DNA from: Arthrobacter sp.
Lineage (GTDB): Bacteria > Actinomycetota > Actinomycetes > Actinomycetales > Micrococcaceae
Length of the DNA: 64,000 bases
Direction of reading: 5' to 3'
NCBI GenBank assembly: GCA_026393275.1
Contig: JAPLAM010000095.1
Coordinates: 1 to 64,000 of the forward strand
Part shown: one piece after another, positions 42,672 to 52,254 of the stretch
Layout of the letters: every line of letters starts with the position of its first letter
Position numbering within the stretch: the stretch's first letter is position 1
Position numbers and translations under genes: made by a program
The notes under the pieces: generated by a model
What the model saw: only the letters and a program-made list of their open reading frames with translations
Told to the model about the DNA's origin: nothing
The model's database searches: none

Positions 42672-43180
42672 TCGAGCCCAAGCCGGCCATCCAGCCGCAG
42701 AAGCCCAACGGAACGCAAAGCCCCAGCGGCAAGAAGCGCCGCTTCGGCGGCACCGAGGCGCAGATCCGCTCCGCCCTGAAGTTCTACAAGGTCCTCGCCT
42801 ACCTCACGGGCTCCATGCTGCTCCTGCTCTGCGCGGAGCTGATCGCCCGCTACGGCTTCGGCCACTACCTGTTTGCCGGGGGCACCAACGCCGTCACTGG
42901 CCAGCCGTTCGGCTTCGGTTTCACCGAGGCCGAGCCCCCGGGAGTCATCGGGGGAGTGAACGTTTCCGTCGCCGTGCTGATCGTGCACGGCTGGATGTAC
43001 GTCGTCTACCTGATCTCCAACTTCCGCCTCTGGTCGCTGATGCGCTGGCCCTTCGCCAAGCTCATCATCCTGGCCCTGGGCGGCGTCGTGCCGTTCCTGT
43101 CCTTCTTCGTGGAGAAGAGGTTCCACACCCAGGTGGAGGCGGAACTGGCCGCCAACCCGCAGGCGTCGCAGCGCTACTGA
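42668..43180 (+). CDS. DUF3817 family membrane protein
   Basis: 170 residues with three to four helices: ALKFYKVLAYLTGSMLLLLC, VSVAVLIVHGWMYVVYLISN, and WPFAKLIILALGGVVPFLSF followed by the conserved FFVEKRFHTQVEAEL end. This FYKV...ELIARYG...HGWMYV pattern is DUF3817, an actinobacterial family of unknown function found beside guaA. Translationally coupled to the SURF1 gene. Confidence 0.88.
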   Translation: MIEPKPAIQPQKPNGTQSPSGKKRRFGGTEAQIRSALKFYKVLAYLTGSMLLLLCAELIARYGFGHYLFAGGTNAVTGQPFGFGFTEAEPPGVIGGVNVSVAVLIVHGWMYVVYLISNFRLWSLMRWPFAKLIILALGGVVPFLSFFVEKRFHTQVEAELAANPQASQRY

Positions 43181-43263
43181 ACAGCCCCACTGAATAGCCC
43201 GGGCCGGCTTGTGAGTTCGCTTACCCGCGGCTTCTCAAGGTGCGGGCGACCGGCGCCGCAAAG

Positions 43264-43269
43264 TAGGCT
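43264..43269 (+). promoter_or_regulatory. -10 hexamer of leaderless guaA
   Basis: TAGGCT lies 6 nt before the GTG at 43276. GGGAGG abuts the GTG with no spacer and so is unlikely to act as a ribosome site. Confidence 0.5.
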
Positions 43270-43275
43270 GGGAGG

Positions 43276-44865
43276 GTGACCACTCCCACTACATCCCAGA
43301 CGTCCCACAGGCCTGTGCTGGTTGTTGACTACGGTGCCCAGTACGCGCAGCTGATTGCCCGCCGCGTCCGGGAAGCGAATGTGTATTCGGAAGTCGTTCC
43401 GCATACCTACAGCACCGAGCAGCTGCTGGCCAAGAACCCGGCCGCCATCATCCTCTCCGGCGGCCCCGCGAGTGTCTACGCGGACGGCGCCCCGAGCGTC
43501 GGCGCAGACCTGTTCGAGGCCGGCGTGCCGGTGTTCGGCATCTGCTACGGCTTCCAGGCCATGGCAAACGCCCTCGGCGGAAAGGTGGCCCGGACCGGGC
43601 TCCGCGAATACGGCGCCACCGAAACCACCACCCTCGGCGAAGGCCGCTCCATCCTTGAGGGCATGCCGCAGCACCAGAGCACCTGGATGAGCCACGGCGA
43701 CTCCGTACATGAAGCTCCCGAGGGCTTTGAAGTCCTCGCGACGACGGCGGGCGCCGAGGTGGCCGCTTTCGCCAACGAGGAGAAGTGCCTCTACGGCGTG
43801 CAGTGGCACCCGGAGGTGAAGCACTCCGCCTACGGCCAGCAGGTCCTGGAGAACTTCCTGTTCAAGGGCGCCAAGCTGGAACCAAACTGGACTGCAGGCA
43901 ACATCCTCGAGGAGCAGGTTGACCGGATCCGCGAACAGATCGGCGATGCCCGGGTCATTTGCGGCCTGTCCGGCGGCGTGGACTCTGCCGTCGCCGCCGC
44001 CCTGGTGCAGCGCGCCGTCGGCGACCAGCTGACCTGCGTCTTCGTGGACCACGGCCTGCTGCGCGAAGGCGAAGCAGAACAGGTCGAGCGTGACTTCGTG
44101 GCCGCCACCGGTGTGAAGCTCTACGTCGCTAACGAGCAGGAACGCTTCCAGGCGGCGCTGGCCGGGGTCAGCGATCCCGAATCCAAGCGCAAGATCATCG
44201 GCCGGGAATTCATCCGCGCCTTTGAAGAAGCCGAGCACGCCATCATCGCCGAGGCCGCGGCCCACGGCGAAAAGATCAGGTTCCTGGTCCAAGGCACCCT
44301 GTACCCCGACGTCGTCGAATCCGGCGGCGGCGAAGGCGCGGCGAACATCAAGAGCCACCACAACGTGGGCGGCCTGCCGGAAGACCTGCAGTTCGAACTA
44401 GTGGAACCGCTGCGGGCACTGTTCAAGGACGAGGTCCGTGCCGTCGGCGCCCAGCTCGGCCTGCCGCAGGAGATCGTCGGCCGGCAGCCCTTCCCGGGCC
44501 CAGGCCTCGGCATCCGGATCGTCGGCGAGGTCACCAAGGAGCGCCTGGACCTGCTGCGCAAGGCCGACGCGATCGCGCGCGCGGAGCTGACAGCGGCCGG
44601 CCTCGACAATGAGGTCTGGCAGATGCCCGTAGTCCTGCTGGCGGACGTCCGCAGCGTCGGTGTGCAGGGCGACGGCCGCACCTACGGCCACCCGATCGTC
44701 CTGCGCCCCGTCTCCTCCGAGGACGCGATGACGGCCGACTGGTCACGGCTGCCGTACGACCTCCTGGCCCGCATCTCCAACCGGATCACCAACGAGGTGG
44801 ACGGCGTCAACCGCGTGGTGCTGGACGTCACCAGCAAGCCGCCGGGAACCATCGAGTGGGAATAG
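43276..44865 (+). CDS. guaA: GMP synthase (glutamine-hydrolysing)
   Basis: Aminates XMP to GMP. 529 residues. The class I amidotransferase half starts [20 protein letters not shown] and has the nucleophile Cys in [11 protein letters not shown] and the His/Glu in [10 protein letters not shown]. The ATP-pyrophosphatase loop is [19 protein letters not shown]. The C-terminal dimer domain contains [13 protein letters not shown] and ends in KPPGTIEWE. Terminated by a strong hairpin. Confidence 0.97.
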   Translation: MTTPTTSQTSHRPVLVVDYGAQYAQLIARRVREANVYSEVVPHTYSTEQLLAKNPAAIILSGGPASVYADGAPSVGADLFEAGVPVFGICYGFQAMANALGGKVARTGLREYGATETTTLGEGRSILEGMPQHQSTWMSHGDSVHEAPEGFEVLATTAGAEVAAFANEEKCLYGVQWHPEVKHSAYGQQVLENFLFKGAKLEPNWTAGNILEEQVDRIREQIGDARVICGLSGGVDSAVAAALVQRAVGDQLTCVFVDHGLLREGEAEQVERDFVAATGVKLYVANEQERFQAALAGVSDPESKRKIIGREFIRAFEEAEHAIIAEAAAHGEKIRFLVQGTLYPDVVESGGGEGAANIKSHHNVGGLPEDLQFELVEPLRALFKDEVRAVGAQLGLPQEIVGRQPFPGPGLGIRIVGEVTKERLDLLRKADAIARAELTAAGLDNEVWQMPVVLLADVRSVGVQGDGRTYGHPIVLRPVSSEDAMTADWSRLPYDLLARISNRITNEVDGVNRVVLDVTSKPPGTIEWE

Positions 44866-44871
44866 CGTTGT

Positions 44872-44911
44872 GAATGGCCGGCCTCCTCGTGAGGCCGGCC
44901 ATTCTCTTTTT
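44872..44911 (+). terminator. Rho-independent terminator of guaA
   Basis: A 14-bp stem GAATGGCCGGCCTC/GAGGCCGGCCATTC with a CTCGT loop is followed by TCTTTTT, starting 6 bp after the stop. Confidence 0.95.
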
Positions 44912-44997
44912 GATTGCCGGGCCGCCCGGCCGGCAATTTGCCCCACGAATTTGGCGTGCGCCAGTGTTGCGGCCCCTCACCGACGCCGAATTCGGGC

Positions 44998-45003
44998 TAC
45001 CCT
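44998..45003 (+). promoter_or_regulatory. -10 hexamer of leaderless helicase-like gene
   Basis: TACCCT lies 7 nt before the ATG at 45011 and supports that start over upstream in-frame codons inside the guaA terminator. Confidence 0.5.
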
Positions 45004-45010
45004 CGAAAGC

Positions 45011-48000
45011 ATGCCGGTATGGTCCAGGGCGTCCCGCGCGAACGCAGAAACCGCGAGAGCAGAAAAGAAGGCAGCAGTGTCAGTTGGTCAAGGCCACCCC
45101 GAGGGCTCCGAGGAGTTCAGGAAATGGCTGTCGGGTCTTAAACCCGTCACCGGAGCAGACACCATGCTGCGCTTCACGAAGACGCCCGAAGGCTCCATTG
45201 ACCTGACCCACGCCCATCCCTCGGGCCTGGCCCAGCTGATGGCCGGCCGCCGCACCCGCCTGTCGACCCTGATCCGCGACCGCCAGCAGTACGTCGTCGC
45301 CGCCCGGGCCTCCCGCAACCTTCGCTCCAAGATCTTCGAGCTCGCCAACGACCGCGGCATCGACGCCGGCTACTTCTCGGCGGGCACCGTCGTCTGGACG
45401 TCCGCCGTCGGCGGCAAACCCCAGCGCGTGTCCGCGCCGGTCATGCTCACGGCCATTTCTCTGACTGTCCGCCCCGGCGAGGACGATTACGAACTGCAAC
45501 TCACCGAGCAGGCCCGGATCAACCCCGCCCTGGTCCGGCACCTGAAGGCCATTCACGGGATCGTCTTCGACGTCAACGCCGTGACCCGGATGGCCTACAG
45601 CACAGCCCGGTATGACCCTCAGCCTGTGCTGGACCGCCTCGGCACCCTGATCCAGCCGATCCACGGCGCCGAAATTGAGCACAACCTGCTGGTTTCGACC
45701 TTTGCCGATCTTTCCGGGAACCTGGACGACCCCTGGATCAACCAGAACAACCCGCTCGTGGCGGCGCTGGAGCGTGCCTCAACCGGCGAACCGGTGGAAG
45801 TGCCCGTCCTCAAGGACGGAAGGTTCCCGAGCACGGATCAGCGGAGCCCCGCCGATGAGCTCCTCTTGCTCGACGCCGACACGGACCAGCAGTACGTCGT
45901 GGACGCCGTCCGCGCCGGCGATTCGCTCGTGGTCAGCAGCCCGCCCGGAACCGGCCAGACCCAGACGGCCATCAACACGATCGGCGCCCTGATTGACGAG
46001 GGCAAGAGCGTCCTGGTCGTCGGCGACCGGCGGGCCAGCCTCGGTGAGCTCACCGCGCAACTGGAGACGCTGGGGCTCGAGTCGGTGCTCGTCCAGCTTG
46101 CCGGCCACTCCACGCCGCTGCAGCTCAAGGGCCAAATCGTCCGGGCGATCGTCCGCAACGAAAAATCGCTCGAACCGCAGCTGAAGAACCTCCACACCAC
46201 GCTGACCGCCCACCGGCACGCGTTGATGGACCACGTCGCCTCCCTCCACAACGTCCGACAGCGCTGGGGATGCTCGCCGTATGAGGCGATGCAGTCGCTC
46301 GCGGCGCTGACCGCGATCCATCCCGCGCCGGCCACCACAGTCCGGCTCAAGCGCAGCGTGCTGGACAGCATCCGGGACCGCGAGGAACTGGCCGGACGGC
46401 TCCGCCGCGCGGCGGAACTGGGCAGCTTCAGCCGCGCGTCGACCATGAGCCCGTGGCACGGTGCCCGGCTCCTGACGCGGAAGGAGACCGAAGAGGCGCA
46501 ACAGGTGGCCTGCTCCGTCGCGGAGAAGCTCCCGCAGCTGCGCGAGCGGATGAACGGCGTCGCCGAGCATGCGGAGATCCGGCTCGGCGGAACCTTCGCC
46601 GAGTGGGGCGACCAGATTGAGCTGCTGGTCGCGGTCCGCGAAAGCCTGGACAAGTTCACTCCCGACATTTTTGACCGGCCGGTCCATGACCTCATCTCGG
46701 CCACCGCCTCGTCCTCGTGGCGCCGTGAGCGGAATATCGACATGGCCTCCATGCAGCGTTCCCGGTTGCGCCGTGTCGCCAAGGAGTACGTCCGCCCCGG
46801 CGTGCACATCGCGGACCTCCACAGTTCGCTGGTGCTGGTCCAGGACCAGCGCGCCACGTGGGCAGAGTACGCCACTACCCAACGTCACCCCGCGGTGCCT
46901 TCCGGACTGGCTGAGATCACCTCCCTATTCCGTGAGCTGGAAGCCGAGCTGGCCGAGCTGGGCGCGGCCGTCAGGCACACCCGTGCCGGCGGAGCCGTCC
47001 ACGACACCCCCTACGACGAGCTGATCGAACGGCTGGACCGCCTCGTCGCGGATACCGGCACCCTCGAAACCCTGCCCGAGCGGACGCTGCTGGTGGAGAA
47101 CATGCGCGAGCACGGCCTGGGGGAGCTGCTCGCCGACCTAGCCGAGCGCGAGGTGCCCGCCGAATCCGTGGCCGCGGAGCTCGAACTGGCCTGGTGGCAG
47201 TCGGCCCTGGAGGCCATGATCAGCGGCGACGACTACCTCGCCATGTCCGACGGCGACGCTCTGCGCCAGCTCGAAGCAGAGTACCGGCTCGCGGACAACG
47301 CCCACATCGCCAGCGGCGCTGCCCGGCTGCGCTGGAAACTGGCCGAACGCTGGCGGGCCGCCCTCACCGAGCATCCCCGGCAGGCCGAGCTGCTGCGCAG
47401 CCTGCTTAAGGACGGCCGGGTGACGCCTGCGGCACTGACCGCGCAGTCACCCGAGCTCATCCCCATGCTGGTGCCGGTCTGGTCCGTCAGCCCTTACCTT
47501 CTGACCAGCCTCTTGCCGGCCGAACAGCGCTTCGACGCCGTGGTGATCCTCGATGCCGAGGCCACGTCCCTGCAGGCTGTGCTGCCCGCCGTCGCGCGTT
47601 CCCGCCAGGTCATCGCCTTCGGTGACGACCAGATCGCCAGCCCGCGCAGCTTCACGGTGGGGGTCGAGAGGCTCGCCGCCGGCGAGAGCTCGCACCAGCG
47701 CGTGGATAGCGCCTACCAGGCGCTGGCTGCCGTGCTGCCCGTCCGGAAACTGAGGACCGTTTACCGTGCCGTCGACGAGGACGTCGTGCGGCAGCTGAGC
47801 AAGGGGTTCTACGACGGCGAACTCCGCCGGCTGCCGGAAGGCCAGTCGGCGACCGGCCTGGAGCGCGCGCTGACGGTGGAATACCTTCCCGACGGGACCG
47901 GCCTGCCGAGCGCGGACCACGACGGGGTCGAGTCGGTCGTCGCCGAAGTGAACCGTGTCGTGGAACTGGTATTCGAGCACGCAAGACTGCGTCCCCGCAC

Positions 48001-48889
48001 GTCGCTGGCGGTCGTCACGGGCAGCCTGCGGCACGCCGCCCGGATCGGCGAGGCCATCCGGCGACAGCTCCCCACCTACCCCCTGCTGGGCAGCTTCTTC
48101 ACCGCCGGCGACGAGTCGTTCCGGGTGGTGGACCTGGAACGGGCCCAGGGACTGGTCCGGGACCGCGTGATCTTCTCGCCCGGCTATGGCCGCACGCCGC
48201 ACGGGCGTGCGCTGCACAACCTCGGACCGCTGTCCGCCGAGGGCGGCCGCGCCAGGTTCGCCCTCGCGATGACCCGGGCACGGCGCTCACTGCACGTGCT
48301 GAGCTGTTTCCGCCCCGAGGACCTGGATGTCACCCGCCTGAGCCACGGTGCGGTGGATTTCTACGAACTGCTGGACCGTGAAATCGCGGGCAACTCCGAC
48401 TTGGGCAGCCCGGCCTCCCGTGCCGCGGCCAGCGAACAGGCTCTCGGTGCCGATCCGCTGGTGGCGGACCTCGGCGACCGGCTCCGTGCACGCGGGGCGC
48501 GCGTCTGGCACCAATACGACGGCGTCCTGGACATGGTGGCTGCGGCCGACCCGATGCACACGATCGGCCAAGACGACGCCGAGATCCCCAGTCCGGTCGC
48601 CATCGAATCTGACGGCACGGAGCGGTACCGGCGGATGACGGTTCGTGAGCGCAGCCGGCTCCGCCCGCAACTGCTGGAACGCATGGGCTGGCGGTACATG
48701 CCATTATGGACAATAGAGGTGTTCACCGATCCCTCGGTGTGCGCAGACCGGATCGGCGGCTACCTCAGCCTGGAGAAGCCGGTTGCGCCGAGCCGGCTTG
48801 GCGCCTCGCCCGGCTTTTCCGACGACATCGAGAACCTGAGCGTGGAAGACGGGCAGGATACGTACGCGTCCACCGCGGACCGAGGGTGA
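45011..48889 (+). CDS. SF1 (DNA2/NAM7-like) helicase-type protein with C-terminal MTES_1575 REase domain
   Basis: 1292 residues. The helicase core is degenerate. Walker A reads PPGTGQTQT at residues 311-319, with Gln316 in place of the catalytic Lys. Motif II reads LDAEATS around 848-851 instead of DEA. Motif III (IAFGDDQIASP) and motif VI (ALAMTRARRSL, Thr1088-Arg1092) are kept. A long helical insert fills about 400-830. The C-terminal PD-(D/E)XK-like domain (about 1150-1262) has LDMVAAADP with Asp1174, VAIESDG with Glu1199, then RERSRLRPQLLERMGWRY and LWTIEVFTDP, matching the REase_MTES_1575 family. Helicase-plus-Vsr/MTES fusions occur in defence and repair proteins. ATP hydrolysis here is doubtful. 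A short hydrophilic protein follows 57 bp later. Confidence 0.85.
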   Translation: MPVWSRASRANAETARAEKKAAVSVGQGHPEGSEEFRKWLSGLKPVTGADTMLRFTKTPEGSIDLTHAHPSGLAQLMAGRRTRLSTLIRDRQQYVVAARASRNLRSKIFELANDRGIDAGYFSAGTVVWTSAVGGKPQRVSAPVMLTAISLTVRPGEDDYELQLTEQARINPALVRHLKAIHGIVFDVNAVTRMAYSTARYDPQPVLDRLGTLIQPIHGAEIEHNLLVSTFADLSGNLDDPWINQNNPLVAALERASTGEPVEVPVLKDGRFPSTDQRSPADELLLLDADTDQQYVVDAVRAGDSLVVSSPPGTGQTQTAINTIGALIDEGKSVLVVGDRRASLGELTAQLETLGLESVLVQLAGHSTPLQLKGQIVRAIVRNEKSLEPQLKNLHTTLTAHRHALMDHVASLHNVRQRWGCSPYEAMQSLAALTAIHPAPATTVRLKRSVLDSIRDREELAGRLRRAAELGSFSRASTMSPWHGARLLTRKETEEAQQVACSVAEKLPQLRERMNGVAEHAEIRLGGTFAEWGDQIELLVAVRESLDKFTPDIFDRPVHDLISATASSSWRRERNIDMASMQRSRLRRVAKEYVRPGVHIADLHSSLVLVQDQRATWAEYATTQRHPAVPSGLAEITSLFRELEAELAELGAAVRHTRAGGAVHDTPYDELIERLDRLVADTGTLETLPERTLLVENMREHGLGELLADLAEREVPAESVAAELELAWWQSALEAMISGDDYLAMSDGDALRQLEAEYRLADNAHIASGAARLRWKLAERWRAALTEHPRQAELLRSLLKDGRVTPAALTAQSPELIPMLVPVWSVSPYLLTSLLPAEQRFDAVVILDAEATSLQAVLPAVARSRQVIAFGDDQIASPRSFTVGVERLAAGESSHQRVDSAYQALAAVLPVRKLRTVYRAVDEDVVRQLSKGFYDGELRRLPEGQSATGLERALTVEYLPDGTGLPSADHDGVESVVAEVNRVVELVFEHARLRPRTSLAVVTGSLRHAARIGEAIRRQLPTYPLLGSFFTAGDESFRVVDLERAQGLVRDRVIFSPGYGRTPHGRALHNLGPLSAEGGRARFALAMTRARRSLHVLSCFRPEDLDVTRLSHGAVDFYELLDREIAGNSDLGSPASRAAASEQALGADPLVADLGDRLRARGARVWHQYDGVLDMVAAADPMHTIGQDDAEIPSPVAIESDGTERYRRMTVRERSRLRPQLLERMGWRYMPLWTIEVFTDPSVCADRIGGYLSLEKPVAPSRLGASPGFSDDIENLSVEDGQDTYASTADRG

Positions 48890-48946
48890 TCGGCGGATAA
48901 TGCCCGCGGGCAGGAATCAGCTATTCGCAGCAAGGAGGCCGGCGGC

Positions 48947-49255
48947 ATGAACGCAGACGGCGACAAGGGAAACACCACCGCGCGGGCCGGCAGCCACCAC
49001 CGCGACACAAACCATGGGAGCGCTTCCGGGGCTGCCTCCCAGGCCGCCCCGGATGGGGACGCGAAAGCCGAAGACACCCAGCACGAGCAGAAGCAGCCAG
49101 CTCCGAAGCGCCGGGCCGCGGAGCGCGCCGCGGGTCCCGGGGGAGTGTTGCCCAACAAGGCCGCCGAGGACGATCCGCGCCGCTGGGGCGACCAGGCCGG
49201 CAGCTACGACCACGACGCCTGGCTGCAGGAACAGAAGCCTCCGCACTGGGGCTGA
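48947..49255 (+). CDS. small hydrophilic protein with conserved-looking C-terminal motif
   Basis: 102 residues with no hydrophobic segment and probably disordered. Residues 1-60 are rich in Ala, His, Asp, Lys and Gln. The ending DPRRWGDQAGSYDHDAWLQE then KPPHWG is aromatic and acidic and looks like a conserved peptide. An AAGGAGG ribosome site lies 8 nt upstream. It follows the helicase-like gene on the same strand by 57 bp and may share its transcript. No family recognised; close-relative conservation would be the test. Confidence 0.65.
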   Translation: MNADGDKGNTTARAGSHHRDTNHGSASGAASQAAPDGDAKAEDTQHEQKQPAPKRRAAERAAGPGGVLPNKAAEDDPRRWGDQAGSYDHDAWLQEQKPPHWG

Positions 49256-49295
49256 ACGCGCACAGGCGGCCCAGGAAAGCCCGGCTTATTTCGGG

Positions 49296-50069
49296 CTAGC
49301 CCGGCCGCGCCCCGACCAAGACAAAGAACAACTTGCCTTGTGTTGATGCGCCCGCGAGTCTTCGGGCCTGGTCCGGGTCGGCAGCCACCACCATCAGGCC
49401 GTCCGTATCCCCGGCGTCGAGCCACTGGCCGGCCCGGTTTCCGTGCGCGGAGGTCCACAGCACCGGAACCGCGGAGGCGAGCAGCTGGGACGCCGAGGCC
49501 TGCTCGTAGCCGTTCCCGCTGGTCATCACGACATTGACGAGCTGGCCGGGAGAGACCAGCTGGACGGAGGCAGGGTCAGCCATGCGGAGCGGCACGGCGG
49601 CCGTCCCGAATGGGCTGCCCGCCAGGAGCCCCGGTCCGACGAGTTGGGAATCCGAGAAGAGCTGGCCCTTGCGCAGGGCCACGGCGAGTTGCTTCCCCTC
49701 CAGCGCGGCGTGGTCGAGGGAACCGCCGGGAAGCAGGCCGGGCGGGACCTCGACGGCGGCGATGTCAGCGGCCGCCAGCACCCTGCCGGCGGGAAGGTCC
49801 TTGGCCGCCGCCCAGGTGGGCACGGTCGCCTCGGGCGCCGGTGTCAGCTGTTGCACGGCCAGGCCGGTGGCGACGCACAGCAGGAGAGCAACAGTCAGCC
49901 GGCGGTTGCGCCTGAACCAGCCGCGGATGCGCCGCGGGGGCGGCAGTGTGCGGGAACTGCCGGACCGGAAGACGGCGCGGCCCTGCCGGGAACCTCCAGA
50001 CAAGGATGACCGGGACGGTGCACGTGGAGGGCTTGGGAAGACTTCTAACGGGCGGTTGCGAGGGGCCAT
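49296..50069 (-). CDS. SAF domain membrane-anchored protein (CpaB/RcpC-like)
   Basis: 257 residues. A basic, Pro/Ser/Arg-rich cytoplasmic head (1-55) precedes one helix, RLTVALLLCVATGLAVQQL. The SAF domain follows with VPTWAAAKDLPAGRVLAAAD and LRKGQLFSDSQLVG, then LVSPGQLVNVVMTS. The layout resembles CpaB/RcpC of Flp pilus systems, but no pilus genes are near, so a cell-envelope role is open. Leaderless promoter (TAGTGT 6 nt before the ATG). Confidence 0.82.
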   Translation of the reverse strand: MAPRNRPLEVFPSPPRAPSRSSLSGGSRQGRAVFRSGSSRTLPPPRRIRGWFRRNRRLTVALLLCVATGLAVQQLTPAPEATVPTWAAAKDLPAGRVLAAADIAAVEVPPGLLPGGSLDHAALEGKQLAVALRKGQLFSDSQLVGPGLLAGSPFGTAAVPLRMADPASVQLVSPGQLVNVVMTSGNGYEQASASQLLASAVPVLWTSAHGNRAGQWLDAGDTDGLMVVAADPDQARRLAGASTQGKLFFVLVGARPG

Positions 50070-50075
50070 GACGCC

Positions 50076-50081
50076 ACACTA
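50076..50081 (-). promoter_or_regulatory. -10 hexamer of leaderless SAF-domain gene
   Basis: TAGTGT on the minus strand lies 6 nt before the ATG at 50069. Confidence 0.45.
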
Positions 50082-50211
50082 GGACGGTCCCGCGCTGCGG
50101 CGGCAGGCTTGGGCGGGGCTATGTGGATAATACGCAGCGGGGACAACACACTGCTGACGCGTTGCGCGGCAACGAAATCCGGACAGCCGCTGGCTGGCGG
50201 CGTCGGGAGTC

Positions 50212-50466
50212 TTAGCTGGCTGCAGCCGACGCCGGAGCGGCGGCAGGTGCTGCCGGGGCGGGTGCGGGGGCCACTGTGCTGCCCTTGGAGTCGCGGGAGT
50301 CGGTCCGGTAGAAACCGGAGCCTTTGAAGACGACGCCGACGCTGTTGAACTTCTTGCGCAGCGTCCCTTGGCATTCCGGGCAAGACGTCAGTGAGCTGTC
50401 CGTAAACGACTGCACGGTCTCGAAGGCGTGGCTGCAGTCCTTGCAGGCATATGCATACGTGGGCAC
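50212..50466 (-). CDS. FmdB family zinc-ribbon protein
   Basis: 84 residues. PTYAYACKDCSHAFETVQSF and SCPECQGTLRKKF supply two CxxC pairs for one zinc, and FKGSGFYRTDSR completes the FmdB pattern. The C-terminus is an Ala/Pro-rich tail. The GTG at 50466 is chosen because GAGGAGG lies 7 nt upstream and FmdB proteins start PTYxY. Role unknown, presumed regulatory. It sits before the 5-formyl-THF cyclo-ligase gene in the same direction. Confidence 0.9.
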   Translation of the reverse strand: MPTYAYACKDCSHAFETVQSFTDSSLTSCPECQGTLRKKFNSVGVVFKGSGFYRTDSRDSKGSTVAPAPAPAAPAAAPASAAAS

Positions 50467-50604
50467 TGGGTTCCTCCTCTGGGGCAAACGAGCAGGTCCT
50501 TCGGCTGCCGTGGACGGTTCGCCGTCACCGGATCCGGTGGAGCGGAATCGTGCATTAGCAGTCGCAGGGCCTGAGTGCCAATTCTATCACCCGGCGGAGT
50601 GCGC

Positions 50605-51234
50605 CTAGGCAAGTGTGGAAAGCGGGACCAGGCCGCCGGGTGTCAGAGCGGCGGCAACCTTCCGGTCGAAAGACTCCGCTTCAATGCTGCCGGCGGGCAA
50701 CACCTCGGCGTCGTAGACGACGGCCGCGGTGGGGACAGGATTGTCCTCGGGCGTCGCAGCGCTCCCGCGCAGGGCCGTGAGGGCGGCGAGGAACTTGTCG
50801 TAGTAGCCGCCGCCCTGGCCGATCCGGTTGCCCGAACGGTCCAGAGCGGTGGCGGGCAGAAAGATCCCTGTCACACCCAGCATCACGGACGTGCCGAGCC
50901 GCTCACCGGCGGGCTCCTGGATGGGCGCGTAGCGGCTGCGGACAAACGCCGAGGCGGGGGTCCAGTAGACCCAGCTCAGAGCCAGGTCCGGTTCGCAGAC
51001 CGGGAGCAGCACCCGGTGTCCGGCGTCGTGCAGGGCCGCCAGGAGGGGCTGGGTGGGCGGCTCGGACCCGACGCCGAGGTAGGCGGCAAAGGTGCGATGT
51101 CCGCCGTCGGCCAGCCCGGCCGCCCATGCCAGCCCGTGACGGGCCAGTGCCGCGCCGGCGGCATCCAGATCCGCTTGCGACATGGCGGCCCGGCTCAGCC
51201 GGTGCCGGGACCGGATCTCGTCCTTGGTGTTCAT
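50605..51234 (-). CDS. 5-formyltetrahydrofolate cyclo-ligase
   Basis: ATP-dependent conversion of 5-formyl-THF to 5,10-methenyl-THF. 209 residues. KDEIRSRHRLSRAAMS is the N-terminal helix; FLPATALDRSGNRIGQGGGY followed by YDK is the substrate and nucleotide signature. AAAGGA lies about 9 nt before the ATG. It complements fhs in folate one-carbon metabolism. Divergent from galU. Confidence 0.93.
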   Translation of the reverse strand: MNTKDEIRSRHRLSRAAMSQADLDAAGAALARHGLAWAAGLADGGHRTFAAYLGVGSEPPTQPLLAALHDAGHRVLLPVCEPDLALSWVYWTPASAFVRSRYAPIQEPAGERLGTSVMLGVTGIFLPATALDRSGNRIGQGGGYYDKFLAALTALRGSAATPEDNPVPTAAVVYDAEVLPAGSIEAESFDRKVAAALTPGGLVPLSTLA

Positions 51235-51332
51235 GCAGTGGCGTCCTTTCGGCTGTGCGGCGCCGACGCGCCGGGCGGGCTGCCGCGGCAGACATGCCGC
51301 GGGGACAGTTACCTGAAGTTTGCCCCCTCCGC

Positions 51333-51338
51333 TAGATT
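51333..51338 (+). promoter_or_regulatory. -10 hexamer of leaderless galU
   Basis: TAGATT lies 6 nt before the GTG at 51345. Confidence 0.6.
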
Positions 51339-51344
51339 AGTCGA

Positions 51345-52250
51345 GTGACTACACCCAACGCTTCAGTTCGTAAGGCCGTCATCCCAGTTGCTGGCCTCGG
51401 CACCCGTTTCCTTCCTGCCACCAAGGCGATGCCCAAGGAGATGCTGCCTGTCGTCGACAAACCGGCCATCCAGTACGTGGTTGAGGAAGCCGTGAGTGTC
51501 GGCCTAAATGACATCCTGATGATCACGGGACGCAATAAGCGGGCCCTCGAAGACCACTTCGACCGCGTGCCCACGCTGGAATCGACGCTGGAGGCCAAGG
51601 GCGACACCGCCAAGCTGGAGTCCATCCAGGCCACCAGCAACCTCGGCGACATCCACTACGTCCGCCAGGGCGACCCCATGGGCCTTGGCCACGCGGTGCT
51701 GCGCGCCAAGCAGCACGTCGGCTACGAACCGTTCGCCGTCCTGTTGGGTGACGACCTTATCGACGCCCGCGATGAGCTGCTCAGCACCATGATCGAGGTG
51801 CAAGCGAAGACCGGCGGTTCCGTTGTGGCCCTGATCGAGGTCGAGCCCTCGCAGATCAGCGCCTACGGCTGCGCCGACGTGGAGGCGGTTGAGGGCGAGG
51901 AGTACGTCCGGATTAAGCAGCTCGTGGAGAAGCCGGACGTCGACGAAGCCCCCTCGAACCTGGCCGTCATCGGCCGCTACGTTCTGCACCCCGCGGTCTT
52001 CGAGGTCCTCGAACGGACCGAGCCCGGCCGCGGCGGCGAAATTCAGCTCACCGACGCCCTGCAGGAACTGTCCGCCGGCGAGGGCGAAGGCTACGGCGTA
52101 TACGGCGTCGTCTTCCGCGGCCGCCGCTACGACACCGGTGACAAGCTGAGCTACCTCAAGGCCTGCGTCCAGCTCGCCTGCGACAGCGATGACCTCGGCC
52201 CCGGCCTGCGCGAATGGCTGCCCAGCTTCACTGCCAGCCTGACGAAATAG
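51345..52250 (+). CDS. galU: UTP--glucose-1-phosphate uridylyltransferase
   Basis: Makes UDP-glucose for envelope glycans. 301 residues. KAVIPVAGLGTRFLPATKAM (nucleotide loop), MLPVVDKPAIQYVVEEAV, GLGHAVLRAK and LVEKPD are typical. It leads the galU-rimJ-sepX-like cluster known from mycobacteria, corynebacteria and streptomycetes, but the glp/moeA gene usually found after galU is absent; the next start is 4 bp away. Confidence 0.96.
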   Translation: MTTPNASVRKAVIPVAGLGTRFLPATKAMPKEMLPVVDKPAIQYVVEEAVSVGLNDILMITGRNKRALEDHFDRVPTLESTLEAKGDTAKLESIQATSNLGDIHYVRQGDPMGLGHAVLRAKQHVGYEPFAVLLGDDLIDARDELLSTMIEVQAKTGGSVVALIEVEPSQISAYGCADVEAVEGEEYVRIKQLVEKPDVDEAPSNLAVIGRYVLHPAVFEVLERTEPGRGGEIQLTDALQELSAGEGEGYGVYGVVFRGRRYDTGDKLSYLKACVQLACDSDDLGPGLREWLPSFTASLTK

Positions 52251-52254
52251 TTCC

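Noticed and set aside
45011..49255. Complete known antiphage system
   Set aside because: Only one helicase/REase-like gene with degenerate ATPase motifs; no partner genes, integrase or other defence genes nearby.
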